Source of the DNA: Pseudomonadota bacterium
GTDB lineage: Bacteria; Pseudomonadota; Alphaproteobacteria; Rhizobiales; Pleomorphomonadaceae
Assembly: GCA_023436885.1 (NCBI GenBank)
Contig: JAEZHI010000039.1
Coordinates: 124,001-188,000, forward strand
DNA: 64,000 bases
Direction: 5' to 3'
Shown here piece by piece: positions 1-8,488 of the stretch (position 1 is its first letter; the number at the start of each line of letters is the position of its first letter). Made by a program: the position numbers and the translations under genes. The notes beneath the pieces were generated by a model. It ran no database searches and had not been told where the DNA came from. It worked only from the letters and a program-made list of their open reading frames with translations.

Positions 1-428
1 CGGTGGTCGCCGGCGAAGTAAAAGCACTCGCGTCGCAGACTGAAAAATCGACCCTGGAAGTGACAAGCAAGATCACCGAGATCCAGGAAACGACCCGGCG
101 CGTGGCCGAAGCTCTTCGGGACGCTGGGCAGACGGTGGAAACGCTGGGCGGAACAACCCATACGATGCAGGAGCGTGTCGACGGGCAGAGGGCGATCGTC
201 GCAGACTTCTCATCCAAACTGAGAGAAGCGCAAATCGCAGTCGCCGACGTCGGTCACAGGATTGAGGCCATCAATTCAGCTGTTGAAAGCACTTACACAC
301 TTTCGGACAAAGTTGCCGAGGTAACCAAGGTAATTGAAGACTCCTCGCTGTCGCTGCGCGACAATGTGCCAAGGATCATCAAGGACGCTATGGAGCGCGC
401 AGATCCGTTCGCAACGACAGCCGCCTGA
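1..428 (+). CDS. Methyl-accepting chemotaxis protein, C-terminal fragment (cut by window edge)
   Basis: The reading frame is already open at the first base, so only the last 140 or so residues are present. They begin inside the conserved hairpin tip of the chemoreceptor signalling domain (VVAGEVKALASQTEKST, the segment that normally contacts CheA and CheW) and continue as heptad-rich coiled coil to the stop. The tail ends ADPFATTAA and has no CheR-docking pentapeptide. The sensory half lies outside the window, so the ligand cannot be inferred. A hairpin that can stop both this gene and the convergent enolase gene follows 23 bases after the stop. Confidence 0.9.
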   Translation, partial: VVAGEVKALASQTEKSTLEVTSKITEIQETTRRVAEALRDAGQTVETLGGTTHTMQERVDGQRAIVADFSSKLREAQIAVADVGHRIEAINSAVESTYTLSDKVAEVTKVIEDSSLSLRDNVPRIIKDAMERADPFATTAA

Positions 429-451
429 GCTGCCTCACCGCCAACAATGCA

Positions 452-477
452 AAAGGCCCGGCGAGAACCGGGCCTTT
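452..477. terminator. Bidirectional hairpin terminator between chemoreceptor and eno
   Basis: The arms AAAGGCCCGG and CCGGGCCTTT pair perfectly around a short loop (GCGAGAA region). The A and T tracts at the stem base suit rho-independent termination in both directions. It sits between two convergent genes, as expected for a shared terminator. Confidence 0.85.
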
Positions 478-505
478 CGTCATTCTAGACCGAAGTCTTG
501 GGAGC

Positions 506-1783
506 TCAGGCGCCCTTGACGACGCTACGGCCGGCGTACTTGGCTTGGCTGCCCAGCTCTTCCTCGATGCGGATGAGCTGGTTGTACTTGGCGATTCTGT
601 CCGAACGGGCCAGCGAGCCGGTCTTGATCTGGCCGCAGTTGGTGGCAACCGCGAGGTCGGCGATCGTCGAGTCTTCCGTTTCGCCAGAGCGATGGCTCAT
701 GACGGCGGTGTAACCGGCCTTATGGGCGGTCTCGACGGCGTCGAGGGTCTCGGACAGCGAGCCGATCTGGTTGACCTTAACCAGGATCGAGTTGGCAGTG
801 CCGGCCTTGATGCCCTGGACGAGACGCTTGGTGTTGGTGACGAACAGATCGTCGCCAACCAGCTGAACCTTGCCGCCGATCTTGTCGGTCAGCTTCTTCC
901 AGCCGGCCCAGTCGTCTTCCGACATGCCGTCTTCGATGGTGATGATCGGATAGTCGGCAGCCAGCTTGGCGAGATACTCGACCTGCTCGTCGATCGAGCG
1001 GACCTTGCCTTCGCCTTCGTAGTGGTAGGCACCGTCCTTGAAGAATTCGGTCGAGGCGCAGTCGAGGCCGAGATAGACGTCCTTGCCAGCCTTGAAGCCG
1101 GCCTTCTCGATCGAAGCGACAATGAAGTCCAGAGCCTCAACGGCCGAGCCGAGATTCGGAGCGAAGCCGCCCTCGTCACCGACGTTCGTGTTGTGACCGG
1201 CCTTCTTGAGACCCGACTTCAGGGTGTGGAACACCTCGGTGCCGATACGAACGGCATCGGCGATGGAGTCGGCGCCGACCGGCAGGATCATGAATTCCTG
1301 GAAGTCGATCGGGTTGTCGGCATGAACGCCGCCGTTGACGATATTCATCATCGGAACCGGCAGGATGTGGGCGTTCGGGCCACCGACGTAGCGGTAGAGC
1401 GGCAGGCCAGCGGCCTCGGCAGCGGCCTTCGCAACGGCAAGCGAGACGCCGAGGATGGCGTTGGCGCCGAGGCGGGCCTTGTTCGGGGTACCGTCGAGCT
1501 CGATCATGGCCTTGTCGACGGCCAGCAGATCCTCGGCATCCATGCCGGCGATCGCCTTGTAGATCTCGTCGTTGACGGCGGCGACGGCCTTGGTCACGCC
1601 CTTGCCGAGGTAACGGGAGCCGCCATCACGCAGCTCGACCGCCTCGTGGGCACCGGTGGAGGCGCCCGACGGAACGGCGGCGCGGCCGAAGGAGCCGTCT
1701 TCCAGAACGACGTCGACTTCGACGGTGGGGTTGCCGCGGCTGTCGAAAATCTGGCGACCGACGATATCGATGATGGCTGTCAT
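506..1783 (-). CDS. eno: Enolase (phosphopyruvate hydratase)
   Basis: This is a 425-residue enolase that interconverts 2-phosphoglycerate and phosphoenolpyruvate in the cytosol; in many bacteria it is also a degradosome component. The substrate loop (SGASTGAHEA, about residues 39-48), the catalytic glutamate in DEGGFAPN (about 204), metal ligands in LDCAS, IEDG and GDDLF, the family signature ILVKVNQIGSLSET (about 333-346) and SHRSGET (about 363) are all present. I chose the ATG giving MTAIIDIVGRQI because enolases start there. An in-frame GTG four codons upstream abuts the GGGAG and leaves no spacing. The gene stands alone, convergent with the chemoreceptor. Confidence 0.98.
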   Translation of the reverse strand: MTAIIDIVGRQIFDSRGNPTVEVDVVLEDGSFGRAAVPSGASTGAHEAVELRDGGSRYLGKGVTKAVAAVNDEIYKAIAGMDAEDLLAVDKAMIELDGTPNKARLGANAILGVSLAVAKAAAEAAGLPLYRYVGGPNAHILPVPMMNIVNGGVHADNPIDFQEFMILPVGADSIADAVRIGTEVFHTLKSGLKKAGHNTNVGDEGGFAPNLGSAVEALDFIVASIEKAGFKAGKDVYLGLDCASTEFFKDGAYHYEGEGKVRSIDEQVEYLAKLAADYPIITIEDGMSEDDWAGWKKLTDKIGGKVQLVGDDLFVTNTKRLVQGIKAGTANSILVKVNQIGSLSETLDAVETAHKAGYTAVMSHRSGETEDSTIADLAVATNCGQIKTGSLARSDRIAKYNQLIRIEEELGSQAKYAGRSVVKGA

Positions 1784-2244
1784 TGTGCGATGCACTCCCA
1801 GTTGGATTGGGGTCGAATTCCTTAGAGAACCCGAGCGTTCTATAGACCGTCAGTGTGACGCTGCAAAGATGCGAACTGGCACGGATGTCAAGATTGTAAT
1901 TGGTTTAGGTGAACCGTTTGGCAAAGGTCCGAATCGGCGCTTCTGGCCGCGCATCAGAAGATGCCCGTTCGCCGCAAAAATGGAAGAGGCGGCCATTGCC
2001 GCGCGACACAAAGGGTTTCGTTGGAACAATCCGCATGTCCGAGCCTTTTGGCGAGCTGAGACTTTGGTCGTGCCTTGGGGCCAAAATTACGTCGTCGCTC
2101 ATCCATCAGGCTGCCTTTCGCCAGTTTTCAGCCGAACTTACAATGGGTTGAAGGCGATGTTTCTTGACCTTGGCCCACCACTCGCCATGCTGGACCTCAC
2201 TTCGCAGCACTGGAAACAATCGTCATCGGGAATCGGAGCCCTTC
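1784..2244. other. Intergenic region between divergent eno and ndh
   Basis: About 460 bases with no convincing gene; short open frames on both strands lack ribosome-binding sites and recognisable sequence. It must carry the divergent promoters. On the minus strand a TTGACA hexamer at 1886-1891 could be a -35 element for eno, but the hexamer at the expected -10 position (CTTTGC) is poor, so the assignment is weak. Confidence 0.5.
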
Positions 2245-3516
2245 ATGGCCAACCATCGCGTCGTCGTCGTCGGAGCCGGGTTTGCTGGATTACAAACCGT
2301 GCTCGATCTCAAGGGGGCACCGGTCGACATAACGCTGATCGACCGCCGCAACCATCATCTGTTCCAGCCCCTGCTCTATCAGGTGGCGACGACGCTGCTT
2401 GCGACGTCAGAAATTGCCTGGCCGATCCGTCGCCTGTTCCGCGACCGCCCCGAGGTGAAAACCGTTCTCGGGCATGTCGTTGGTGTCAACCGACAGGAAA
2501 AGACCGTGCAACTGAGGGACGGCAGCAGCGTTCCCTATGACACGCTGGTACTCGCCACGGGCGCGCGACACGCCTATTTCGGTCACGACGAGTGGGAAGC
2601 CTCTGCCCCGGGCCTGAAGACGCTGGAAGATGCGACGACGATCCGACGGCGCGTACTTCTCGCCTTCGAGAAGGCTGAACTGGAAATCGATCCTGAAAAG
2701 CGACAGGCCCTTTTGACCTTCGCGATCATTGGCGGCGGACCAACTGGCGTCGAGCTTGCCGGCATTATCGCGGAGCTGGCCCATCAAACGCTTGTCAAAG
2801 AGTTCAGGTCGATCGATACGCGAAGCGCCCGCATTCTGCTGATCGAAGCAGGCCCCCGCATTCTGCCCGTCTTTACGCCGGACATGTCAGGCTACGGAGC
2901 CAAGGCCCTTGCCAAGCTGGGCGTTACCGTCCGCACTGGCGTTCCGGTGACGGACATTTCAACCGAGGGCGTTCGCATCGGCGAGGAATTTGTCCCCGCC
3001 AAGACCGTCCTCTGGGCCGCCGGCGTTCAGGCATCGCGCGCCGCACAATGGCTGGATGCGCCCGCCGATCGCGCCGGGCGAGCCATCGTCGAGCGAGACC
3101 TCAGCGTTGCGGGCGCTCCGGACATCTTCGTCATCGGCGACACGGCGTCTGTTACCACAGGGGAAGGAAAGCCGGTTCCAGGCGTGGCGCCAGCCGCCAA
3201 GCAGCAGGGCTCGCATGTAGCGCGTATCATCCGAAGCCGGCTCGCCGGCAAGCCATCGCCGGGGCCGTTCGTCTATCACCACCAAGGAAACCTCGCCACC
3301 ATCGGCCGTAGTGCCGCCGTGGTCGATTTCGGCTGGATCAAGCTAAAGGGTGCCATTGCCTGGTGGGTGTGGGGCATCGCCCACATTTACTTCCTGATCG
3401 GCACGAGAAGCCGCTTTGCGGTCGCCTGGAGCTGGCTATGGATCTTCATGTCCGGTCAGCATTCGGCGCGACTGATCACCCAGAAGGAAACGCTGAAGGA
3501 AGAGAACGGCCGCTAA
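2245..3516 (+). CDS. ndh: Type II NADH dehydrogenase-like FAD oxidoreductase
   Basis: A 423-residue two-dinucleotide-binding-domain flavoprotein of the NDH-2 family. It probably passes electrons from NADH to quinone at the inner face of the membrane without pumping protons. The N-terminus has the FAD Rossmann motif VVVGAGFAGL (about 7-16). A second motif (IIGGGPTGVELAG) near residue 160 binds NAD. The FAD-closing motif FVIGDTA lies near residue 297. A hydrophobic stretch near the C-terminus (about 370-405, WWVWGIAHIYFLIG) is the usual membrane anchor. The ATG at 2245 has GGAG eight bases upstream, and the open frame further upstream is not family sequence. Single-gene unit ending in a terminator. 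Confidence 0.93.
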   Translation: MANHRVVVVGAGFAGLQTVLDLKGAPVDITLIDRRNHHLFQPLLYQVATTLLATSEIAWPIRRLFRDRPEVKTVLGHVVGVNRQEKTVQLRDGSSVPYDTLVLATGARHAYFGHDEWEASAPGLKTLEDATTIRRRVLLAFEKAELEIDPEKRQALLTFAIIGGGPTGVELAGIIAELAHQTLVKEFRSIDTRSARILLIEAGPRILPVFTPDMSGYGAKALAKLGVTVRTGVPVTDISTEGVRIGEEFVPAKTVLWAAGVQASRAAQWLDAPADRAGRAIVERDLSVAGAPDIFVIGDTASVTTGEGKPVPGVAPAAKQQGSHVARIIRSRLAGKPSPGPFVYHHQGNLATIGRSAAVVDFGWIKLKGAIAWWVWGIAHIYFLIGTRSRFAVAWSWLWIFMSGQHSARLITQKETLKEENGR

Positions 3517-3562
3517 AGCCCAGGTTCGTCTTCTCCGTCGCAGGCACTCGCGTAGCAAGACA

Positions 3563-3587
3563 AAAGGCGCCCTTTCGGGGCGCCTTT
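3563..3587. terminator. Bidirectional hairpin terminator between ndh and DAHP synthase
   Basis: AAAGGCGCCC and GGGCGCCTTT form a perfect ten-base-pair stem around TTTCG. A T-rich run follows on the plus strand and a shorter one on the minus strand. It lies between two convergent genes. Confidence 0.85.
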
Positions 3588-3618
3588 CCTTTTGATCCAT
3601 GTATTCGACAACCAGCAT

Positions 3619-5001
3619 TCACTCGCCGGCGATCGCCCACTCCATTGGCTCGCGGCCGTCACGTGTCTTCTTGATGCGCTCGGCAACCAGGAAGGCCAGC
3701 TCCAGCGCCTGATCGGCGTTGAGGCGCGGATCGCAATGGCTGTGGTAGCGATCCGACAGCTGCTCTCCGGAAATCGCCACGGCACCGCCGGTGCATTCGG
3801 TCACATCGCTGCCGGTCATCTCGATGTGGATACCGCCAGGATGGGTGCCCTCGGCAGCATGCACGTCGAAGAAGGCGCCAACCTCCTTCAGGATACGGTC
3901 GAACGGCCGTGTCTTGTAGGAATTGAGCGTGATGGTATTGCCGTGCATCGGGTCGCACGACCACACCACAGACCGACCTTCACGCTGAACAGCCCGAATA
4001 AGTGCCGGCAGGTAGTCGCCCACCTTGTCGGCACCGTAACGGGCAATCAGCGTCAGTCGGCCCGGCTCGTTCTCCGGGTTGAGCGTATCGATCAGGCGGA
4101 TCAGCTCTTCCGGCTGCAGCGACGGGCCGCACTTCAAACCGATCGGGTTCTTGATGCCGCGGCAATACTCGATATGTGCATGATCGGGCTGGCGCGTACG
4201 ATCGCCAACCCAGATCATGTGGCCCGAGGTCGCGTACCAGTCACCCGTGGTCGAATCGACGCGGGTCAGCGCCTGCTCGTAGCCGAGAAGAAGCGCCTCG
4301 TGGCTGGTGTAGAAATCGGTCGTCCGCATGTCGGCGACGCTCTCCGGATGCACGCCGCAGGCGCGCATGAAAGCGAGGCTTTCAGTGATGCGATCGGCAT
4401 ATTCCTGGTAGCGCGACGACTGGGTGCCCTTGACGAAGCCGAGCGTCCACTTGTGGACGTTGTCGAGGTTGGCATAACCGCCGCTGGCGAAGGCGCGCAG
4501 CAGATTGAGCGTCGCCGCCGACTGGCGATAGGCCATTTCCTGACGCTGCGGATCCGGGATGCGCGATTCCGCCGTGAACTCCATACCGTTGATGATGTCG
4601 CCGCGATAGGACGGCAGCTCGACGCCGCCGATGGTTTCGGTCGACTTGGAGCGCGGCTTGGCGAACTGGCCAGCAATACGCCCGACCTTCACGACTGGCT
4701 GGGCCGCGCCATAGGTCAGCACCACCGCCATCTGCAGGAAGACGCGGAAGAAATCTCGGATGTTGTCAGCACCATGCTCGGCAAAGCTCTCGGCGCAATC
4801 GCCGCCCTGAAGCAGAAAGGCTTCACCGGCGGCCACCTTGGCAAGGGACTTCTTGAGCTTGCGCGCCTCACCGGCAAAAACCAGCGGCGGATAGCTCGAG
4901 AGTCGCGCCTCGACGGCGGCGAGTGCCGCCTGGTCGGGATAATCGGGCACCTGCTCGATGGGCAGAGCGCGCCAGGAATCGGGCTTCCAGGTGGTAGGCA
5001 T
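3619..5001 (-). CDS. Class II (plant-type) DAHP synthase
   Basis: A 460-residue 3-deoxy-7-phosphoheptulonate synthase that condenses phosphoenolpyruvate and erythrose 4-phosphate in the first step of the shikimate pathway. Class II hallmarks are present: the N-terminal W-P-Y-P region (PDYPDQAALAAVEARL), LLQGGDCAESF (metal-binding cysteine, about residue 85), the central KCGPSLQPEEL, a GGIHIEMTG block and the C-terminal DPRLNADQALELAF. The frame extends 59 codons upstream of the chosen ATG, but MPTTWKPDSWRALP is the family N-terminus. Class II enzymes are unrelated in sequence to E. coli AroF/G/H, so no symbol is given. Feedback sensitivity cannot be judged. Confidence 0.96.
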   Translation of the reverse strand: MPTTWKPDSWRALPIEQVPDYPDQAALAAVEARLSSYPPLVFAGEARKLKKSLAKVAAGEAFLLQGGDCAESFAEHGADNIRDFFRVFLQMAVVLTYGAAQPVVKVGRIAGQFAKPRSKSTETIGGVELPSYRGDIINGMEFTAESRIPDPQRQEMAYRQSAATLNLLRAFASGGYANLDNVHKWTLGFVKGTQSSRYQEYADRITESLAFMRACGVHPESVADMRTTDFYTSHEALLLGYEQALTRVDSTTGDWYATSGHMIWVGDRTRQPDHAHIEYCRGIKNPIGLKCGPSLQPEELIRLIDTLNPENEPGRLTLIARYGADKVGDYLPALIRAVQREGRSVVWSCDPMHGNTITLNSYKTRPFDRILKEVGAFFDVHAAEGTHPGGIHIEMTGSDVTECTGGAVAISGEQLSDRYHSHCDPRLNADQALELAFLVAERIKKTRDGREPMEWAIAGE

Positions 5002-5224
5002 GGTTATCTCTTTATCCGTCCTTCCGAATGAGCCGCCCGCCAGGTCAAGCTGGGCATACCCCTCATCCGAAGTGCCGGGGTTATACAGAAAGGTTAAGCT
5101 CGGCGCCACCTGCAAATTTCGAGCATCAGTCAGCCAAAAGTTGCAGGAAATAAGCATCAGACCGAAATCGTCGGGCACCCAAACAGAGACAGGATGGCGA
5201 CTTAGTTCTTTGTTATTACAGCGT

Positions 5225-5273
5225 ATCTTCCGAAAATCGGACTCCGCTTTGCGGTCCGATGCTCTAGATCAAC
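5225..5273 (-). repeat. Partial dispersed palindromic repeat of rhizobial type (candidate)
   Basis: Read on the minus strand, the run starts TCTAGAGCATCGGACCGC, then has AAAGCGG and ends TCCGATTTTCGG. From memory this matches a short palindromic family scattered in Rhizobiales intergenic regions (GAGCAT ... CCGAAAAGTGG ... TTTTCGG ... ATGCTC). Only about one arm and the central hairpin are present here. It overlaps the stop codon end of the DUF1489 gene. Copy number within the genome cannot be tested from one window. Confidence 0.4.
5233..5260 (-). terminator. Weak hairpin terminator after the DUF1489 gene
   Basis: ATCGGA and CCGC pair with GCGG and TCCGAT around TTT, with a two-base bulge. 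Read leftwards the stem runs directly into TTTT. It lies three bases beyond the DUF1489 stop codon and may be part of the palindromic repeat noted here. Confidence 0.5.
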
Positions 5274-5698
5274 GCCAATTCTCTCAAGGCCCTGCGCATA
5301 CCCTCGGGGATATCGCCGTCGATCTCCGAATGACGGATATCGGCGGGGGCTTCCTTCGCCGGCAAATAGCGCCAGCCCTGGAACGCGCGGCAAGGCTTGT
5401 ACTCGGTGCGATGGAGTTCAGGATCGAGCACTATGCCGCAGCGCTCGATGCCATCGCTTCCACGAATGGGGCGGAGGTCAAGGATCGTCTGCCGCGCTTG
5501 CACGATGCCCTTGATCACCCAATAGAGGGAGCCGCCATCCAGGATCTCTTCGACCCGCTTCGGAAACATACGGGTGACGTGCATGCGTTCGTAAGCCTCG
5601 CCGCGAGCAGCGTGGATCAGCACTTCCTCGCGATACCACTGGTCGAGTTCCTCGACCGTCTCGACACCGACGCAAAGTTTGATGATGTGAAGCGGCAT
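5264..5698 (-). CDS. DUF1489 family protein
   Basis: A 144-residue protein of the DUF1489 family, which is conserved in alphaproteobacteria and has no established function. The typical N-terminus MPLHIIKLCVGVETVEEL, the middle HVTRMFPKRVEEILDGGSLYW in part, and the C-terminal FQGWRYLPAKEAPADI are visible. It looks soluble, with no signal peptide or membrane segment. The frame is open 21 codons upstream, but the chosen ATG matches the family start. It lies upstream of, and co-directional with, the DAHP synthase gene, with about 260 bases and a probable terminator between them, so co-transcription is doubtful. Confidence 0.88.
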   Translation of the reverse strand: MPLHIIKLCVGVETVEELDQWYREEVLIHAARGEAYERMHVTRMFPKRVEEILDGGSLYWVIKGIVQARQTILDLRPIRGSDGIERCGIVLDPELHRTEYKPCRAFQGWRYLPAKEAPADIRHSEIDGDIPEGMRRALRELALI

Positions 5699-5873
5699 TC
5701 CGAATGTCCAAAGCCTCAGGTCCGTTTCGCCTATCATGGTTCGCGGGCCGGGGCGATACAAGTCGTCGCGAGCGAACCTTGACGGCTGACAGGTGTTCGA
5801 CAGGTTAGCGCGTCAATGATGCTGATGGGCGATTCCATCACCCTCCATTGGTTCGCCCGTCTGGAGGTCACGC

Positions 5874-6056
5874 TTGAATATCTCTTCGGTGAACTACCGT
5901 CCTACGCCTGCCATCGCCATGCCCCGCTCCAATGAGGTTGCCGAGGGACCGGGTCCGGACCATGATGGTGATGCAGATGACGTCGGAGCGAAGGCTGCCC
6001 CCACGAAGGCATCCGTTGCCGCTGGCGTAGGTCAATTGCTCGATACCCTCGCCTGA
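5874..6056 (+). CDS. Small acidic protein, first of a tandem related pair
   Basis: A 60-residue protein starting at TTG with GGAGG placed six bases upstream (5863-5867), which makes the rare start believable. It reads MNISSVNYRP at the N-terminus, has an acidic Asp/Gly core (GPDHDGDADD, about residues 27-36), a basic Ala-rich linker, and ends GVGQLLDTLA. The same plan recurs in the small gene 257 bases downstream: MNI-S start, D-G-D-x-D-D core, then a V-A-A-x-V-G-x-x-(x)-L-L-D type tail. No signal peptide or membrane segment is seen. A strong terminator follows. I recall similar Asp-rich mini-proteins annotated as hypothetical in Rhizobiales; no function is known to me. Confidence 0.72.
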   Translation: MNISSVNYRPTPAIAMPRSNEVAEGPGPDHDGDADDVGAKAAPTKASVAAGVGQLLDTLA

Positions 6057-6085
6057 GACCCACTGCAACAAAGCCTCGAAAGATG

Positions 6086-6118
6086 CGCGCCCAGCATTTC
6101 CCGCCGGGCGCGTTTTTT
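6086..6118 (+). terminator. Rho-independent terminator after the first small gene
   Basis: CGCGCCC (6086-6092) pairs with GGGCGCG (6106-6112) and is followed immediately by six T. It is one of the best terminators in the window and supports the idea that the 60-residue gene is a real, separately expressed unit. Confidence 0.88.
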
Positions 6119-6313
6119 GTTGCCTCAAAGGCCATTGGCCAAAAGGGGCATCGCCTAACCCAATTTCGCAAGCCTGTTAACCGGTCCTTTGCAATGCAAA
6201 TAAACCACTGATGTTTTTCAATTTTCTCCGCTTAACACCTCTCGGCGAACGCGCCATATTCTCAACTGGCAGCTTTCACAGACGAGCTGCTCAATCGTTC
6301 CAGGAGGCCAACA

Positions 6314-6514
6314 ATGAACATTGGAAGTGCCACCCTGAGCAGCACAATGTCCACCGCTCTCCGCCAAGCAGCCACCAGTGAAAAAAATCCCGCCGAACGG
6401 GAAAACGACGGCGACAGCGACGACAAGCTCCTGAAGGTCCAGCCTGTTCCCGCCAAGCCAGTCCCCGCCGCCGTCGGCAAGGGGATGGGCCTTTTGGTCG
6501 ACGTCAGCTTTTAG
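6314..6514 (+). CDS. Small acidic protein, second of a tandem related pair
   Basis: A 66-residue protein with an ATG start and a perfect AGGAGG seven bases upstream (6302-6307), the strongest ribosome-binding site nearby. MNIGSATLSSTM leads into a charged core, ENDGDSDD (about residues 30-37), then KVQPVPAKPVPAAVGKGMG and an LLVDV tail. It parallels the 60-residue neighbour in start, core and tail, so I treat the two as diverged paralogues. No transmembrane segment or signal peptide. The stop codon overlaps the LysR stop codon on the opposite strand by four bases. Function unknown. Confidence 0.75.
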   Translation: MNIGSATLSSTMSTALRQAATSEKNPAERENDGDSDDKLLKVQPVPAKPVPAAVGKGMGLLVDVSF

Positions 6515-7416
6515 GGCGTCGTCGCCACACCGAAAGGGCCTGGGCGCACAAGATCGACAAAAGCCGCCGCTGCCCGGCCAAAATAGCGCTCGCGATGACG
6601 AAGGGCGTGAAAACTGCGACCGGGCAGCGGCGTTTCCACCTGCACCAGCGTGCCGGCGGCGAAGGCTACACGCGCCACCATGCTTGAGAGTACGGTGAGG
6701 CCTGCTCCTGCCTCGACGGCGATACGAACAGCCTCGTTGGATGGAAGCTCGAGCACAGCCTCTGTGTCGGTCGCCGACAGACCGTAGTGCGTCAGCGCTT
6801 GTTCAAGCGCGAAGCGCGTACCCGACCCCTTCTCCCGTAACACCCACCTCGCAGTGCTGAGCCGCTCAGCCATGCTCCCTGTTGTCGCAAGCCAGGGATC
6901 CGTCGGGGCTGAGACGAGCACAAGTTCGTCTTCGAACAGGCGATCGACAGCCAGGCTCGGTTCATCGACCGGTCCTTCGACAAAGCCGATGAGCGCCGCG
7001 CCTTCGCGCAAGCGGCCAGCCACAAACTCAGTATTGCCGAGCTCGAGGGTTACCCGGATGCCGGGATAACTGGCCCGGAAAGCCTGAATAACACGGGGAA
7101 TCCAGTAGGTGCCGATCGTCTGGCTTGCAGCAATTGCCAACTCGCCCCGGCGGAAGTCGGCAAGATCGGACAGGACAGCTTCGCCATCGCTGGCGCGGGC
7201 CAGAATGGCCTTCGCCTCGGACAGGAAGGTGCGACCGGCATCAGTCAGCGCAATGCGGCGACCGATGCGGTCGAACAGCTTGATGGCGTAGCGCCCTTCA
7301 AGGGCGGTAATGGCCGCGCTGACCGCCGACTGGGTCAGATGCAGGTCATGCGCGGCTTGCGTGACATGTTCGCGCTCGGCGACGGCGATGAAGATACGAA
7401 GCTGTTCTAGGGTCAT
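6511..7416 (-). CDS. LysR-family transcriptional regulator (YeiE/CysB-like group)
   Basis: A 301-residue LysR regulator. The winged helix-turn-helix occupies about residues 1-60 (LTQSAVSAAITALEGRYAIKLFDR), followed by a substrate-binding-type effector domain starting around residue 90 (GELAIAASQTIGTYWIP). It lies 21 bases downstream of, and co-directional with, a YeiH-family membrane protein; in E. coli the LysR gene yeiE neighbours yeiH, so the pair is probably functionally linked. I chose the ATG at 7416; an in-frame TTG three codons upstream (7425) is an alternative, and the GAGG spacing fits neither perfectly. The effector is unknown. Confidence 0.92.
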   Translation of the reverse strand: MTLEQLRIFIAVAEREHVTQAAHDLHLTQSAVSAAITALEGRYAIKLFDRIGRRIALTDAGRTFLSEAKAILARASDGEAVLSDLADFRRGELAIAASQTIGTYWIPRVIQAFRASYPGIRVTLELGNTEFVAGRLREGAALIGFVEGPVDEPSLAVDRLFEDELVLVSAPTDPWLATTGSMAERLSTARWVLREKGSGTRFALEQALTHYGLSATDTEAVLELPSNEAVRIAVEAGAGLTVLSSMVARVAFAAGTLVQVETPLPGRSFHALRHRERYFGRAAAAFVDLVRPGPFGVATTP

Positions 7417-7437
7417 GGACGGCAAAAGCCTCGACGA

Positions 7438-8472
7438 TCAAGTCAGCCTTATCAACATCAGGGTCACCCCGGCAATGAAAAGGCTGGCGAACGCACCGGT
7501 CAATGCCGGCTTCAGCCCCTTCGCCTTCAGTTTGGCGATGCTCGTCTCAAGTCCCATGGCTGCCAGCGCCATGGTGAGCAGGAAGGTGCTGAGCACGCTG
7601 GTATCTGCCTTGAGAACGGTCGGGATGCTGACCACGCTGTTGACGGCGACGAGCGCTATGAAGCCAAGCACAAACCACGGCAGCGGTGCCTTCGGCCGGT
7701 CGGAGCTATTGCTTCCCAAGGAAGGAAGAAACGCGGCCATGGCGAACACCATCGGCGCCAGCGTCATCACGCGGGTCAGCTTGGCGACGGTTCCGAAATC
7801 GCCGGCCTCACGACCGACCGCAAAGGTCGCTGCAACCACCTGGGCAATCTCATGAATGGAGGAGCCGGCCCAAAGACCGTAGTCACGGGGCGCCAGGTCA
7901 AAAAAACCTTGCAGCAACGGGTAAGCGAACATGGCAATGGAGCCGAACACGGTGACGCAGGCGACCGCGTAGGCGACATCTTCGTCGTGGGCGTCCACCA
8001 CAGAGTTGGCAGCCGCGACCGCGGACGCGCCGCAGATGGAAGTCCCCGCGGCAATGAGACGCGTAAGGCGGGCATCGGCGCCGAGAACCCGACCAACCGC
8101 CAGGGTAAACAGGAAGGTGGAGGCGACGGCCACGAGTATAATACCCACGCCTCGTAATCCGGTCTCGGCAACCTGACCGAACGTCAGCTGCACGCCGAGC
8201 AGAATGATGGCAAGACGCAAAAGCCGGCGCATCGAGAAACCGATGCCGTCAGTCAGGGTCTCGTGTGTGCCTATGGTGTTGCGGATCAAGATACCAAGGG
8301 CGATGGCGATGATCATCGGGCTGAAATCGCGAACGCCCGGCAGCATCCTTATCCCATAGGCAAGACCGGCAACGGCGGCGCAAGCTGCAATCCCCGGGAT
8401 GGCGCGGGCGACACTCCCCTGCAGAGCAGGGCTTGAAATGGACTTCGATAATTCGACTTGTTGTTGGAACAT
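7438..8472 (-). CDS. YeiH/UPF0324-family putative sulfate exporter
   Basis: A 344-residue integral membrane protein with about ten hydrophobic segments. Recognisable family blocks are GIRMLPGVRDFSPMIIAIALG, the RLIAAGTSICGASAVAA loop, and GSSIHEIAQVVAA about two-thirds along. The UPF0324 (PSE) family is annotated as putative sulfate exporters, mostly by inference. The ATG giving MFQQQVELSKS fits the usual length; the upstream frame is not family-like. It is first in a two-gene unit with the LysR gene. A 16-base palindrome lies 17-32 bases upstream of the start codon and may be an operator. Confidence 0.88.
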   Translation of the reverse strand: MFQQQVELSKSISSPALQGSVARAIPGIAACAAVAGLAYGIRMLPGVRDFSPMIIAIALGILIRNTIGTHETLTDGIGFSMRRLLRLAIILLGVQLTFGQVAETGLRGVGIILVAVASTFLFTLAVGRVLGADARLTRLIAAGTSICGASAVAAANSVVDAHDEDVAYAVACVTVFGSIAMFAYPLLQGFFDLAPRDYGLWAGSSIHEIAQVVAATFAVGREAGDFGTVAKLTRVMTLAPMVFAMAAFLPSLGSNSSDRPKAPLPWFVLGFIALVAVNSVVSIPTVLKADTSVLSTFLLTMALAAMGLETSIAKLKAKGLKPALTGAFASLFIAGVTLMLIRLT

Positions 8473-8488
8473 TTTGCTATGCCCAGGT

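Noticed and set aside
545..1825. 426-codon open frame antisense to eno
   Set aside because: It is the complement of a highly conserved, codon-biased gene; it shows no domain or ribosome-binding site. High-GC coding DNA routinely opens the opposite strand.
1905..2102. 65-codon minus-strand frame in the eno-ndh gap
   Set aside because: No ribosome-binding site, no family resemblance and ordinary composition; random open frames of this length are expected.
3592..5031. 479-codon frame antisense to DAHP synthase
   Set aside because: Same explanation; the minus-strand product is unmistakable.
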